DNA of 64,000 nt from Fagopyrum homotropicum (GCA_033239125.1 BSWB01000003.1:30209001-30273000); one strand, 5' to 3'. Shown: positions 35,850-49,510, counted from the first letter of the stretch. Translations and numbers: made by a program. The notes: generated by a model not told the origin, from the sequence alone.

Positions 35850-38251
35850 TTTTTGTTTTTGATCAAGAAGGTAAGAGGCTCGATTACACCAAACATACTT
35901 GGTGTATCGAGAGGCCGACAACCGGCAAACGGGCAAACCGTCATGCAAATACAAAAACCAAAAAAAGGAAACAATAGAATCACCGCAAGCAAAGACCGAA
36001 AAAAGAGAGAAAGATCCAAAAAACGGAACAACTACTCCTTGGGAGAAGACGCGGAACACTCGAGGCTAGCAAAACATGGAGAGGGCACGTGCTAGATGAA
36101 CTGGCGCGGTGTCTCGCCGCCGGGAAGCAGGATGGTAGAAACCTTTTTTAGGGGATGTCATACCTCCTGCGGAAATGTGGATCTCACGACGTTGCCCCCA
36201 CCTCGATGGAGGATCTTCGGAGACCTCGAACACAACCACGATCACAATCAACACGATCAACAGGGACATGTGACTACGGCATCTTCCAAGACAATCGTTT
36301 AGGCCACACTCGAGAAACATCTTCAAAAAGGAAAGTCATCCCAGAATTTTTGGAAGGCTGAAATCTGGATTCCAAAAGCTTGGAATAATTTATTTAATTT
36401 TAAAAAACTAACTTTTTTTTGCTTATTCATAACATTAATGTTGGAGGGTAATTTTGTGGTTGTTCTTGTGTAGATGGATCATTGTCCTCAATGATAACAG
36501 TTGATTATATCTTCTTTGAAGGACTTTGTTCTTGGATTCACATTTGTTCATACTTCATATCTACCTATTGTTCATTATTTTTCATTCGATCCTTGTTTTC
36601 ACGATACCTCTCGATTCCTTTGTTTGAAGACAACCTTTTACTTTAGCTTGTTGAAAGCCACTTTGAAAACCCTCCACACTCATCTTATTTTTGTTTTTTC
36701 CGTAGTATTCGAACTTTGATTTAGTCCAATAGCTAGAAATTAATCATGGTATTTGGATATGTGTTCATTCTTACACGTAATATTTAAATTGGTCCAAAAA
36801 AAAAAATTTCTTCATACCCCTACAGTTCCAGAAAGCAAACTTCATTTTACACCTTGATATAGTATTGGATGTTTAATTCCCCAGTTCTTGAACAAAAATT
36901 CCGGTTTATTGGTATTCTTTTTCTTCTTTTGGTTCTTCCTTGAACAACCAAAAGTTGGTCTACTCACTAAAACAATATGGCACATAAATTGAAGCACCAA
37001 AAGATTATTGTGATCAATTCTTTGGCCGATGATGGATAAAAGATTTATAATCATACAAATTGAACTTTGAAATGGATTCAAAAAAATCAATAGTGACACC
37101 TTTCAAAACGAAATTTGTATCCTTAACACACCAATAGTACATTGTTCTTTGACTGAAACCATAATTCATCAGCATGTTACCCATACTTGTTCTATTAATG
37201 GGCAAGTACTCGACATTATTCAGAAGCAACGGAGAAAGAAGTTGTTGTATACGGTGTAGATGATTATGGAAACCGTCATTACACCTTGTGTCCGCTTCTT
37301 TATTTTTTCTGGCCACCGACAAATCTCTTCAAGCGTCACCAATCTGAAAACTGGTAACAGTAAGTATTGTACCCATTCAAAAAAAAAATTTAAGCCATAC
37401 TTGTTGTAAATTTGGTGTTGTGAACACAATTTCCAAACGCAGAAGCCAACTTTTGGCCTTAGCCCCTGAACCTTTGTTCTTGGGTTCAGACTCATTGTTC
37501 TTAGCTTGTTGTTGCTATGTTTTTTCTGATTTTTCATTGTTCTGTGATGGTTTTTGCGTGTTTAAAGTCTACCTAAAACTAAACAGTTAAAAAAGAAAGC
37601 AATTGAAGATCTAGGTTTTCTTGGGGAGTTGAGTTGTCTACCTTTTAGATCGATTGAAGAAGCCAGGTTCTTCCTCCAAGCAAAACAAACTGTTGCCTTA
37701 ATAGAGAAGATTGTAACCTCTTTTTCTATCCATCTGCACCTTCATCCCTGAATGATAGTGCTTCGCGTTCTCCATTACCGCTTGTTCTCCATTTAGCTTC
37801 CTCTTCTTCGCCTTATGGTTGTAGCCCTTTTACGACCTTCCAGACGCAATTGACAGCCTCGATGCATTAGTGCTGCATGACAAGTAGCTATCCGACGCCC
37901 CATTACAGACGACCTTTGAACCAACTTCCTTTCCACGCTCCATCTTCTGTGAGGTTGAAGATAGTCGATTTCGCCAGAAAGAGAGTATCGCGACTCCTTC
38001 TTCCTTCTCTTGAGGTTTTGCTTATTAGATTTGGGAGACTGATTTCTCCTTTGATGCGTACGTTTTCAGCGACCATCTTTGTGCAAAAGGATTTACTCAT
38101 TGGATCTATGTGTTATTCTGGTTCATTTTGACTCCAAGCTTGAATTGGGGTTAGGGTTTTCTGAGGAATGTGGCGGAGAAGGAGAAGCGTCAAGTGCGTG
38201 ACGGCGCGTTCTCCATCTGAGTTTTTAGGGTTTTTCTTTGTGGACTAATAG
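35850..38251 (-). mobile_element. LINE-like or retrocopy insertion with 19-bp target duplication
   Basis: TATTCGTTATGACAATTAT occurs at 35831-35849 and again at 38252-38270, a 19-bp target duplication. The left end has a T-rich run (35848-35859) on the + strand, i.e. an A tail for a minus-strand transcript. This is the signature of L1-type target-primed insertion. The minus strand has a short frame at 37903-38100 (MSKSFCTKMVAENV..., with NLTEDGAWKGSW) that I think resembles the start of a plant LINE ORF1, but no endonuclease or reverse transcriptase is seen. At 2.4 kb it may be an internally deleted LINE or a processed copy of a host transcript. Confidence 0.7.
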
Positions 38252-38270
38252 TATTCGTTATGACAATTAT

Positions 38271-40326
38271 AATTACCCATCATAAGGATTTAACTCTTAA
38301 ATTCAACCTACTTCGCTAAAATTTGATTTCTAAGCGATAAGTTATCATGCAACGAATCCACATCACTAAAATTCGATTCCTACATTAAGTTAGTTAATCA
38401 AAAAGTATGAAAACTTATATGAGTCAAATCAAATTCGGTTTCAAGTTATCATGCAACTAATCTACATTCAATAATAAAGCCACATTAAGACAAAATACTA
38501 ATACAAAACCTCTAAATTTACAAAAATAAAAGAAATCACATTCAATAATCAAGCAAAGAAGAAAATTTTGGATGAAAATTTATAGAAATATATTTGGAAC
38601 GTACATTAAACAAATGAAAATAGAATAAGCAATACAAAGCCAAACCGAATCTAGAGCTTATAAGAACCCATATAAAATGTTAGATTTACTCATTTAAAAA
38701 ACAAGAAGGCACAAAAATAAATAAATTAATCAAAATTACAAAAAAAATATGAATTAGACTTAAAAAAAATCTAAGAATTACCAAACAAACCGGCACATAA
38801 ATCATACCAAAAAATGAAATAAACCGAACTCTAGAGGATGAAGACGATAGAAGAAGATGTGAAGAGAATTAATCATATTTAAATTACTACCTAATTAGAT
38901 CATGGAAGTTGAAAAATTCAAACCACGTTAATCCAAAAATAAAAATTGAATAAGTCACAAAATTAAAATAGATTGCAACAAGACGTTGAAAAGATGAAAA
39001 TATCTAATTTATTAAATTTATGATTATTATCTTCTTCCTTCTATAGTTTCTTGTGAAATGCCATTAAAAAATAACAATTCATGTACAAACAACTATGAAC
39101 CTTAGCTAATTCAATTTCAGTTACAACTACGTGATATCCTATTTACTCACACGTCAATTTACACGCAGTACCCCAAATTCGTTGTTGTTGCAATTACAAA
39201 GCCTTAACACAATCAACATGTATTAAAAATAAATCAAAAGAAGTTTGAACTCACCTAAGCAAAATAAACAAAACTTGCTCGATTGTGGAAGAAGATGAAA
39301 TTGAGGTCACCGTTGGAAGCTGAATAAAACTGCTCGAATGGAGGAAAAAGATGAACAAAACAGAGAAGTGCTTTGTTTATCTTTTTAGTTAAGGTTTAAA
39401 ATCTTTGAGGTTCAAGTTATTTGGTCTTATCTTTTTGGTTGAGGCTCATGTAAATTTGAACGGAGTAAAACTGAGAAATAAGAGGGATATGCACGAGGTT
39501 CTATTGGAAAGGTGAAAAAAATGAATGAAACCACCCGAATTAATATCGACAGGGAAGAAGAAGAAGAAGAAGACACAAACCCAACTCGAAGCAAACATAG
39601 ATCCCGTTGGAGAGGTTGAAGACGATGGGAAAAGTGGAAGAGGAATGAAATGCATCCCAGAAGAAGAAAATCTGGTGGCCGCTTGCTTTGGGAAGTTGAA
39701 GAGGATAAAGAGTCAAAGCCGTAGTAAATAAGGTTAGATTTTCGAATCTCACATTAAAAGAAACATGTAGTTTTAAGCCAAAATTTTCTTATGTTTTAAA
39801 ACAAAAGAATTATGAGTTCTTAAAAAAAATTTAAAAAGAACACGCAATTTCAAATTGCAGGTTCCTCGTAAAATTCATTGCTCTATGTAAAAGTAAATGA
39901 CATCTCTAACAGTAAAAAAATAAAGACACCGTAATTTGAACCTATGGGAGTAAATTGAAACTCTACATGAGGGCTCACGAGATAAATAGCAAACGTAAAC
40001 TGTCATTATCAACTACGGTTTCATCGTTTTTTTTTATTTTGTGGGTAAATCGTGGTTCTAAACCACTACTTCTCCCCACAAACTCGAGGTTTAAAACTAT
40101 GGGTCAACTTTGAACCTTAAACACTTCCTATCTTGAAATATAATTTTAGTCCCCAATTTTTGAAAAGTTCTCGTTTTTCCTTATTATCTTGGAAAAAATC
40201 TTAGATTTTAAACCAAAGCTCTGAATCCCAAAATCTTAGGTGGAGATTATACTCAACTTTTTTGAACATGTTTTTCAAACACAAATACAAATATGTTTTG
40301 AAACCTCAAATCGAATATTTGTAAAA
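38271..40326. other. AT-rich intergenic stretch, no gene seen
   Basis: Only short frames without recognisable domains are present. Purine-rich GAAGAAGATGAA phrases recur at 38840, 39285 and 39350. A run at 40010-40110 resembles the AAACCGAGGTTT repeats at 30740. Confidence 0.4.
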
Positions 40327-41046
40327 TGTAACAATCAGAAATTTCGTTCCAGTTACCAACCTTTAAGACTTCTTTCGGGACCACAACAATAGTGCCGAAA
40401 GGGGGTTCCCACGGCAAGGCCCAACCACGGGTGCAGTATTTGCAATAGATCGTAGGTAGTCTTTTGTAAATGTTGCTCTTTTATTTCCTTTTTTGGAAGA
40501 TTTGATCTTCCCTCTTTCTTTTGAGCTACCTCATCCTTACGTTGAACCCTAGTTGCCTCTTGTTTTTCCTTCTCCACGTATCTTTTCATCTCCTCCTCCT
40601 TCTCCACTCTCTTCACTCTTCCTTATTCTTCCTCCCTTCAAGTGGTGTGCGAGTTGCAACCTTCTCCACGTGGATTGGGGACTGAAGATGCATTGGCAAA
40701 CATCTAGATCCGACAATAAGTCTCCATTTTCCTTTCTCTTTCTTCTTCTTCGGTTCCTCCTCTTCTTAACAAGGAATCAAGATCGATTCTTGATTGTTGC
40801 CTCTGTGTCCGGTGCTTTGGCAGAATCCAAGTTATAGTAGTGGTTGTAGTTTGTGTGGGAAATACAGAGCAGAGCAAAGCCGGCCTAGAAGGAGGTTGTG
40901 CTGTTATACTTATTCTGATTCATAGAATGTTAGCTAACAGTTTATCCGTTGCGTAAATTCCTTGCAGGTTAAGGATGCTTCCGAGTGATCCGGTCGGAAT
41001 GGTCAACCAGGGTTCCCGTACATGGTAGGACGGGTTCCGTTGTGTG
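40327..41046 (+). repeat. LTR fragment of a Tekay-like element, + orientation
   Basis: The left end TGTAACAATCAGAAATTTCG resembles the LTR start at 41854 (TGTAATAATCGAAAATTTT). At 40926-41046, GTTAGCTAAC and GCAGGTTAAGGATGCTTCC GAGTGATCCGG correspond to the R/U5 region of the LTRs at 43970 and, inverted, 53484-53600. It stops at about 41046, where a gag fragment of opposite orientation begins. Confidence 0.5.
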
Positions 41047-41049
41047 ACT

Positions 41050-41190
41050 TAACTCATCCATATCCCGATGCTTCAACCCCAACACTAGTTTGTCCAATCC
41101 TCTACATCTTCACTAGCCTCTAGACTGAACAACTCTCCTCGGACCCGATACTTCTCTCATATTTTGACGCTATATATTGATAATCCATTA
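41050..41190 (-). pseudogene. Gag fragment, left part of a gag split by nested insertions
   Basis: Read on the minus strand this aligns with gag of the element at 45530-45660 (ATATGAGAGA, CGAGGAGAGTTGTTCAGTC). It continues exactly where the gag piece at 52044-52975 stops. The two pieces are separated only by the nested block 41191-52043 and its TTA duplication. Confidence 0.75.
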
Positions 41191-41853
41191 GAGCATCCAC
41201 AGTAGAGGACACTTAAGATTGATCTTAACTCACTTTTTCCCATTTTTCAACTTTTCTCTCTCTGCCACGTCATTTTAAGAACACAACATAAATTTATACT
41301 CACATCAATAGAAGACGTTACTTGTTCTTAACATCCATATTATATATTATCTATTTTATTTTTTTTATCAATAAAACAACAACACGAAATATATTAGATA
41401 AATATAAACTGAATATTATATCTTGCGATTCAAAACTAAATTTAAATAAGATAACTTTTAATTTTAAAATTTCACTACAAAAATTATCGAATATTACATA
41501 AATTAATAATACAATAACGTTAAACTAAAAATATTCAAGCAGATGTACCCGTCAATAATAAAAAATAGAACAATATCGAGTATAGAAATTAGTTAGTAAT
41601 TTTACTCGTTCTTAAGATATTACATATATATTAATTAATTTTTTTTTGAATAAAACATAGACAATAAAAATTAGTTTAAATAAAGTTATTATATGAAATA
41701 AATTATAATTTACAACATTAAAAAGTTTATAAATAAAACAATGTAAATAAATATAAATTAGTATACATAAATTAAATATTTATGGATAAATAGTTTATTT
41801 TATATTTTATGGGAAATTCCGGATGGTACCCTCGTGGTTTGGGGTATTCCGGA

Positions 41854-44284
41854 TGTAATAATCGAAAATTTTAATGTCCATTAAATCGAATATAACCAAA
41901 TTCCGATATGTCAATCTGAAAATAATAAAACAAACGAGTTTTAAGTTCTATCATTTTATGTGACCTTAAGTCACATAAAATGACGAAACATTGTAACCGG
42001 AAATAAATTACGCACTTTAAAATAAGAATAATAATAATATATAAAATACGGAATTTAATTCCGTATTATATAAATTCCCGCACTTAATTAACGAGTTCCG
42101 GATCCTGTTTTAAAGGGAGAGAGGCTGGATATAACCCGCTACTAGGCCCAATTACCGGCCCAGCCCAACCAACCCATTATTAAAGACTAATCTAATTAAC
42201 CTAATCTACACTTAACCTAAAACTAACCTAATCACGTTCTAACTCCAGCCTACCGTCTGTTTTGCCGCTCCTGCTTCTCCCTTTCTAGACGAACAACTGC
42301 AGCAGCGGGCATCACACCGGAGCCACCACTGCGCCGCGCTCGTCCGCCTTCCTTGCTCGCCGGCAACCTCAACCTAGGTAAGCTGCCTTCTCGTCCAATC
42401 TCTCCTCTCCCTCTCTAATTCCGGATCCGCAACAGCCTAATCTTGGTTGTGCAACCAGGCACACGCCACACCGGAGCCACCGAGCCGCCTTCTGTCGACC
42501 GCCAGACACCGCCGGAGTCTCAGGTAAGCCGTCCCCTTCTTCCCCTTTCCGTTGATACTCTTCCGCCATTGTGGTTTCGGAACTCACAGCAACTTCCGGC
42601 TACTGCAGCGCCAGTGAAGGCCGTCGGGTACACCATAGCGCCGCCTCACTGTCGTGTCTCCGTCTGCACCGCCGCCGCGACGCCTCGACCCAGGGTAGTG
42701 CCTGTCTGCAGTGTTGGAGCGAAGGGTTCGAATCAGCCGGTCCACAACCGAATTTGCACGCTGCTACAGAAGGTGGGCTGCATTAATTCTTCTGCCCTTC
42801 TCTTTATCCTTTGACAACATTACTGTAGTGGATCCGTAGTGTAGTTTGGATATATATATCTAAGTACATAGATATGACAATGCTTAGATACTCATACCGT
42901 ATAGAATCATGAGAAAATATAAACAAACGCAACATAAAAGAGATAAGTTATACTTTTGATGCGGAGGTATTAAAGTTAGATTTACAGTAAACATATAATG
43001 AATTGGTAAGGATGACAGGTTGAGCAGGATGGTTAGTACGGTGTGGGTACGGATGTATACTTAGGTAAAGGAGTTAATGTGCCGAGGGTTTTTATAAGGG
43101 CGAGTTTGAGAATAAGAAAGTATGTAACTATACACAATATCTTTTAGTTACAGAGTTATATGAATGGAAGGAAAGGTTAGAGTATGTACCTACGTATACA
43201 TACATTTAGAAGAGTAAAGTAATAATCGGGAAGTAAGGAGGGGTTTTGGTTCTTTGAGGAGTTTTAGAGTGTAACTTATAACCTTGTGGAACTATCAAAG
43301 GAAATTGATAGTTTTCTAAATTAAACTTCGAGAATTTACTATACCAAGGGTAAAATGGTCTTTTACCATAAGAGAGCTTTTTCCGTAATTCCTTCGCATG
43401 AGGTTGGACATCGAGATGTGATTTTGATACACATGCCTTATTTGACAGGCGTTTGAGTTACCACGAGTACGGACTGTTTGAGACGTGTTAGAGTGTATTT
43501 TGACTCAGGTAAGTCCTTGCGACTTACTTAGCCAGTTTCTGGATATTAGTTGAGTGGTAGTGGTTGTGTGTGCTATGTGCGTGTTTTAATAATAATAACT
43601 TGCTAGGACGACCGTTATTATTATTTTTAAGGCCCAAGTGTATGTATAACGGGCCGTGACATCACTGCCCAGCTCTGACAGGAGACTGGGAGGTTCTCTA
43701 TATCCAGACCAGGCAGGTACAAGGTGAGATGCATCGGATCCATTCCTGATGGTTACACGGGGGCGGAGGCGAGGTTCGGGAATCCCTCGTGTCACAAAAT
43801 AAGTATCATTAGCGTGAAAGAGTAACTTAACTCAAGATAATAAAATGGACTTGTTTGAAAGCATGATGGATGTTTATATTTTTTTATGTGTGTGTGTGTA
43901 TTACTATTATTCTTCTAATATTTAGATAACTAGATAACGGTTCCTCTTGTTGTGTTTTTAGATTTACCGCAGGTTAGACCAGCAGCTGAGTGATCCGGAA
44001 GTAGTGGTCAGCCGGGTCTTCGTACTCTTTAGAGTGGGGGTTGGGGTTGTGTTTGTCTTTTCTTTCGTTTGGTTAAGACAGTTGTTCGTTTCCTTTGTTT
44101 AATTACTTTAGGCTGCTAGACCGTGTTGCATTCATTACCTTAAAATACTATTTTATGAATTTCGGTTTTCCTTATTTGTGTCCCGTTGCAAGATCCTAGT
44201 AATATTGTTGTCAAACTGAGGTCAGAACCCACTGTGAGGTTCTAACCAGTAACGTCCCGAGTTCTGAGAATTCGGGGTGTTACA
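41854..44284 (+). repeat. 5' LTR of the Tekay-like element (2431 bp)
   Basis: It starts TGTAATAATC and ends GGGGTGTTACA. A 14-bp perfect stem TCATTTTATGTGAC (41951-41964) with its complement at 41970-41983 lies 97 bp from the LTR start. AGGTAAG sequences near 42376 and 42521 look like splice donors in a possible leader, untested. Confidence 0.9.
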
Positions 44285-44287
44285 ACA

Positions 44288-44300
44288 TGGTATCAGAGCC
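44288..44300 (+). other. Primer binding site (initiator tRNA-Met type)
   Basis: TGGTATCAGAGCC starts three bases after the 5' LTR and matches the site complementary to plant initiator tRNA-Met. Confidence 0.9.
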
Positions 44301-44569
44301 AGGTTGGCAACAATGGCACTTGAAATCTTCTGAAAGACCGAATAAGTTTTAAGCAGAACCCAAAAAGGAGTATGAGTTTTTTTTTTAAAAAAAGAGAGAA
44401 TTTTTGGTTTTTAAATGCATGCATAGTCTGGTTGGGAATAGAAAAGTACGGCTGACCACCACTACTACCGCGGATCTCCGTATGCTTAGTATGGACTTTA
44501 GGTTTTACTGTAGATGAACTTTTTGGACTTTTTAGCTAGTTGTAATTATAGTTATTATTCCTCGCGCAG

Positions 44570-47500
44570 ATGGCACATACTAGAGCTACGCTAGCTACTG
44601 GTCGAGGTAGAGGTCGTCCACCTCTCCCTCCAGCTGGACCAGGTAGGGGAGATGGGACCCCTATAGTTAGAGGACGCGGCCGTGGAGGTAGACCTCCACT
44701 AGCCCGAGGCCGAGGTCGAGCTCCTCAAGAGGATCCACCAGCAGTGATCATGCTAGAGGCTGGAGTGGAGGAGGTAGCTGAGAGTGTAGGTCCTGAGGTC
44801 AGGAATGAGACCGTTGCTAGGTCTGGAGCACAGAGAGCACGTTTGACGGAGTCAGGACGTGTTTCCATTGGAGCGACTGAGTACAGAGAGTACCGAGCAT
44901 ACGTTGAGCGTATGGAGGAGGCTACTAGGACAAAGAGACTTACCCAGGTACCACCAGTACCGGCTAGATCTGTCCAGGTGACACAGGGAGTGCCCCGGGT
45001 GCCAGCTGTACCTGAGAGGAGAGTTGTGGCTGATAGAGCTCCTACGGGGTCCAGAGCACCGAGGCCGGATGAGTGGTTGAAGGCTTTCAACTCTCAGAAG
45101 GTTCCCTCATTTAGTGGAGAGATAGGACTGGAGGTGGAGCACTGGATTGGACAGGTAGAGACTGCATTAGAAGCGATTCGTTGCCCAGAAGATCGACAGG
45201 TGGACTTGGTGCAGACATGTTTCACTGAGGATGCTCACTCCTCGTGGCGGACCATACGTAGTCGAGTCACCAGTCGGGAGCAGATGAGGAGCATTGTTAG
45301 AGACAAATACTACCTTGTCTCGTTGAGGATAGAGAGGTTTCAGGACTTCATTGAGGCAGGATTTGAGGACATTCCGATTGCTGCTGCCATCAAGAAGTTC
45401 TAGAAGGAACTGACACTTCTTGGACCAGCTGAACCTCGTGAGGAGCAGCATGTATATCTCTTTTCACGGAGATTGAGAGAGAGTACTCGTTCCTATCTGG
45501 CAGGATTTCGCTGTGAGACTCTGTCAGACTATCAGGATAGAGCGTCTGCATATGAGAGAGACAGACCAGTGTCGAGGAGAGCTGCTCAGTCAGACAGGCC
45601 GGATAAGCGGCAGAGGACAGGTTATGCTACTGGTAGTTCAGGAGTAGCTGTATTTGGACGGGGACAGACTCAGGGGCAATATAGCCATACCGCTACTGGT
45701 CAGACTTCAGCTGGTGGCTTACAATGCCACAACTACAGTGGCTATGGACACATCCGATCGAGCTGCACGAAGCCGGCAGTGACCTGCTTCCAGTGCGGCT
45801 AGGTTGGACATAGAGCTGCATTCTGCCGCTAGGGCAAGACTCCATCTCAGCAGGGTTCTTCTCTTGCAGGCTTATCAGGGAGTGTACAAAGACCGCCACA
45901 GTACCGAGCTCCGAGTCAGCAGCAGCAGTACCGAGCTCCTGGTCAACAACAGTCTTACAAGGCTCCAAGACATACATCATCACAGGGTTCCATGCAAGGA
46001 TCAGGTCGGGGCAGAGGACGTGGTAGTGTAGCTGATACTAGAGGAGCTCAGGCACAAGTGTTTGAGTTGAGAGATGTTGATCAGCCAGATGCAGCGACTG
46101 CCACAGGTACGATCCAGATCCATGACTTACCTGTACGAGTTTTATTTGATACGGGTGCTACACACTCCTTCATATCTGATGCATGCGTAGATAGATTGTC
46201 CTTAGCTACTGTAGAGGGAATACCTTTTATGATAGGCTTACTTGATGGGAGTAAGGTAAGAGGGACTAGAGAGATCTTTGGATATCCTGTTCGCATGGGA
46301 GATCGAGACTGGCTAGTCAATTTTCTAGTCATGCCCTTAGCTCATGAGGATGTCATTTTAGGGATAGACTAGATGAAGAAGCACGGAGCAGTCTTAGACA
46401 TTGGTAGGAGGACAATGACCGTTGCCACTGAGGAGGGTCATAGAGTGATATTCCGAGGTTGGGACCTCGGAAAGTCAGGCACAATTATTAGTGCAGTGAG
46501 GGCAGCGAGACTGATAGCACAGGGTTGCGAAGCCTTCTGGTGTTATGCCATGAAGGAAAGCAAGAGCCTGACTATAGAGGAGATACTTGTTGCATGCGAG
46601 TTTGCAGAGGTATTCAGTGATGACCTGCCAAGACTACCCCCACAGAGGAGCGTTGATTTCAGCATTGACTTAGAGCCGGGCACAAGACCGATCTCGAAGG
46701 CTCCGTACCGTATGGCACCTGTAGAGCTGCTTGAGCTGAAGAAGCAGTTAGAGGAGCTAGCAGAGAAGGGTTTCATACGCCCTAGTGTGTCTCCTTGGGG
46801 CGCGCCAGTACTATTTGTGAAGAAGAAGGACGGATCGATGAGGCTTTGCATAGACTACAGAGAGTTGAATAAAGTAACTATCAAGAACAAGTACCCACTG
46901 CCACGCATAGGTGATCTGTTGGACCAGTTGCATGGAGCGTCTGTGTTCTCGAGGATAGACTTGAGATCAGGTTACCACCAGTTGAGGGTGAGAGATTAGG
47001 ACATACCTAAGACGGCATTCCGGACTAGGTATGGTCATTATGAGTTCGTAGTGATGCCATTTGGGCTCACTAATGCACCAGCGGTGTTCATGGAGTTGAT
47101 GAATGGGATATTCATTGACTTCTTAGACCAGTTTGTAGTGGTCTTCATTGACGACATCCTAGTCTACTCTAGGAGTCGAGAGGAGCATGCCGGACACTTG
47201 AGGACAATATTGCAGATTCTACAGGATAGCCAGCTGTATGCTAAGCTATCCAAGTGTGAGTTTTGGATGTCAGAGGTGGCTTTCTTAGGTCACGTGGTGA
47301 CTGCTGAGGGTATTAAGGTCGATCCGGCGAAGATCGAGTCAGTATCTTCTTGGCAACCTCCTAAGAATGTTAAGGAGGTTCGCAGCTTTCTAGGTTTAGC
47401 AGGTTACTACTGCCGGTTTGTGGAAGGGTTCTCTTTGATTGCCCGACCACTTTCTTGTCTTCTGAGGAAGACCACTTGGTTTGTCTGGTCTGAGCCGTGT

Positions 47501-49510
47501 CAGCAGAGTTTTGAGGAGCTGAAGAGGAGATTGACATCCGCTCCGATTTTGGCACAACCTGAGGGTACGGATGACTTTGTGGTATACAGTGATGCATCCA
47601 AGCTGGGCTTGGGGTGTGTTTTGATGCAGAGAGGTAAGGTCATAGCCTATGCATCTCGACAGTTGAAGACGTATGAGGAGAACTACCCCACACATGATCT
47701 AGAGTTGGCTGCAATAGTCCATGCTCTTAAGATCTGGCGTCACTATCTCTATGGGGCGACATGTCAGATCTTCACAGACCATAAGAGTCTGAAGTATATA
47801 TTCACTCAGCGGGAGTTGAATAACCGCTAGAGGCGGTGGTTAGAGTTGATCAAGGACTTCGACCTTGAGATTCTTTACCACCCCGGGAAGGCGAATGTGG
47901 TAGCTGATGCTTTGAGCCAGAAGACGCCTAGGGAGAGGGCGATAACCCGGTTGACAGTACAACCACAGTTGCAGAGAGACTTGGCTTGGTTGGAGATAGA
48001 GATTCAGTTTCCCGATAGTGATAGTCAGTTGGCTACCTTGAAGTTACTTCCTGATCTGTTGGATGAGATCCGACAGAATCAGGAGACTTGCCCGACTTTG
48101 ACCAGGATCCGAGATAGGATGTCTCGAGATGAGGCCCCACAGTTCACTATCGGTGCTGATGGATTGATGAGACGTCAGGATCGCGTTTGTGTGCCGTCAG
48201 ACAGTGAGTTGAGACAGAGGATACTAGGTGAGGCTCATGCTACTCCATACTCAGTACATCCTGGAGCGAGTAAGATGTACAAGGATGTGAGACGGTCCTT
48301 CTGGTGGGGTGGTTTGAAGCCCGATGTGACTCGGTATGTAGCTCAGTGCGCGACCTGCCAGCAGGTCAAGATTGAGCATCGTAGGTCTGGAGGAGAGCTC
48401 CACCCACTTCCAGTACCACAATGGAAGTGGAAGGATATATTTATGGATTTTGTCACAGGTTTGAGACTCAGCAGAGGATTTGATGATATTTGGGTAGTGG
48501 TAGACCGTCTGACGAAGACCGCATGTTTCATTCCGATTAAGGAAACGTGGCCGGTGAGTCGTCTAGCTGAGGAGTTCACCAGACACATTGTGAGACTCCA
48601 TGGAGTACCGAGGACTATCGTCTCTGACAGAGATGGACGTTTTACCTCGAGATTTTGGCAGCAGGTACATACTGCTTTGGGGACGAGTCTCCACTTTACC
48701 ACTGTCTATCACCCACAGACAGACGGACAGTCTGAGAGGACCATTAAGACCTTAGAGGACATGCTTCGGGCGTGTGTCCTAGATTGGGGATAGGTATGGC
48801 CAGATCACCTCCCACTGGTAGAGTTTTCATATAATAACAACTGGCACGCGTCTATTGGGATGGCTCCTTATGAGGCGTTGTACGGGCGGAGATGTCGTAC
48901 GCCCTTATGTTGGGATGAGCCCAGCAGAGCTGATGGAGTAGCTCCGGATCAGATACAGGATGACATCGCTCGGATTGCCCTAGTCCGAGAGAGGATGTTA
49001 GCAGCTCAGAGTCGTCAGAAGTCCTACGCCGACAAAAGACGTCGACCTTTGGAGTTTAGAGTGGGTGCTCAAGTGTGGTTGAGAGTGTCACCTACGAGAG
49101 GAGTCAGGCGTTTCGGCATTAAGGGGAAGTTGAGTCCCCGATATGTCAGACCTTTTGAGATCTTGGAGAGAGTTGGAGAGGTGGCCTACAGACTAGCATT
49201 GCCGCCGAGACTAGAGGGTGTCCATCCGGTCTTTCATGTATCTCAGTTGAGAGAGTACATTCCGGATCCTAGACACGTCATCAACCATGAGGATCTGACA
49301 GTTGAGCCTGACCATACATTTGTAGAGTACCCAGTAGCTGTCTTGGAGCGCAGTACTAGACGTCTGCGGTCCAAGGAGATACCTATGTTGAGGATCTAGT
49401 GGTCTAGACGAGGAGCTGATGAGGCCACTTGGGAGACTGAGGAGAGTATTAGACGTAACTATCCCGAGTTCTTTGAGAGGTTAGAGGTTACTCCTGTTTT
49501 GACGAGTTAG
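44570..49510 (+). pseudogene. Tekay-like Gag-Pol polyprotein with eight internal TAG codons
   Basis: From ATG 44570 one frame of 1646 codons runs to TAG 49508-49510 with no frameshift. It is interrupted only by TAG at 45401, 45800, 45830, 46370, 46997, 47828, 48791 and 49397. The Gag N-terminus is Arg/Gly/Pro-rich. The CCHC pair near 45725-45825 is degenerate (CHNYSGYGH). Protease LFDTGATHSFIS is at about 46145. Reverse transcriptase spans about 46600-47350 with FIDDILVYS near 47150. RNase H (YSDASKLGLG) is near 47590. Integrase has HHCC finger CATCQQVK near 48355 and core motifs MDFVTGL and SDRDGRF. It ends in GIKGKLSPRYV and a chromodomain-like tail (ADEATWE, NYPEFF). Six stops face CAG and one faces TGG in the related copy at 16682-21594. 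Confidence 0.92.

Noticed and set aside
39446..39752. Overlapping short frames near a (GAA)n run
   Set aside because: They derive from simple-sequence purine runs read in several frames on both strands.
42376..42527. Splice-donor-like AGGTAAG sites in the Tekay LTR suggesting a leader intron
   Set aside because: The motif is short and there is no matched acceptor or transcript evidence; only noted in the LTR entry.
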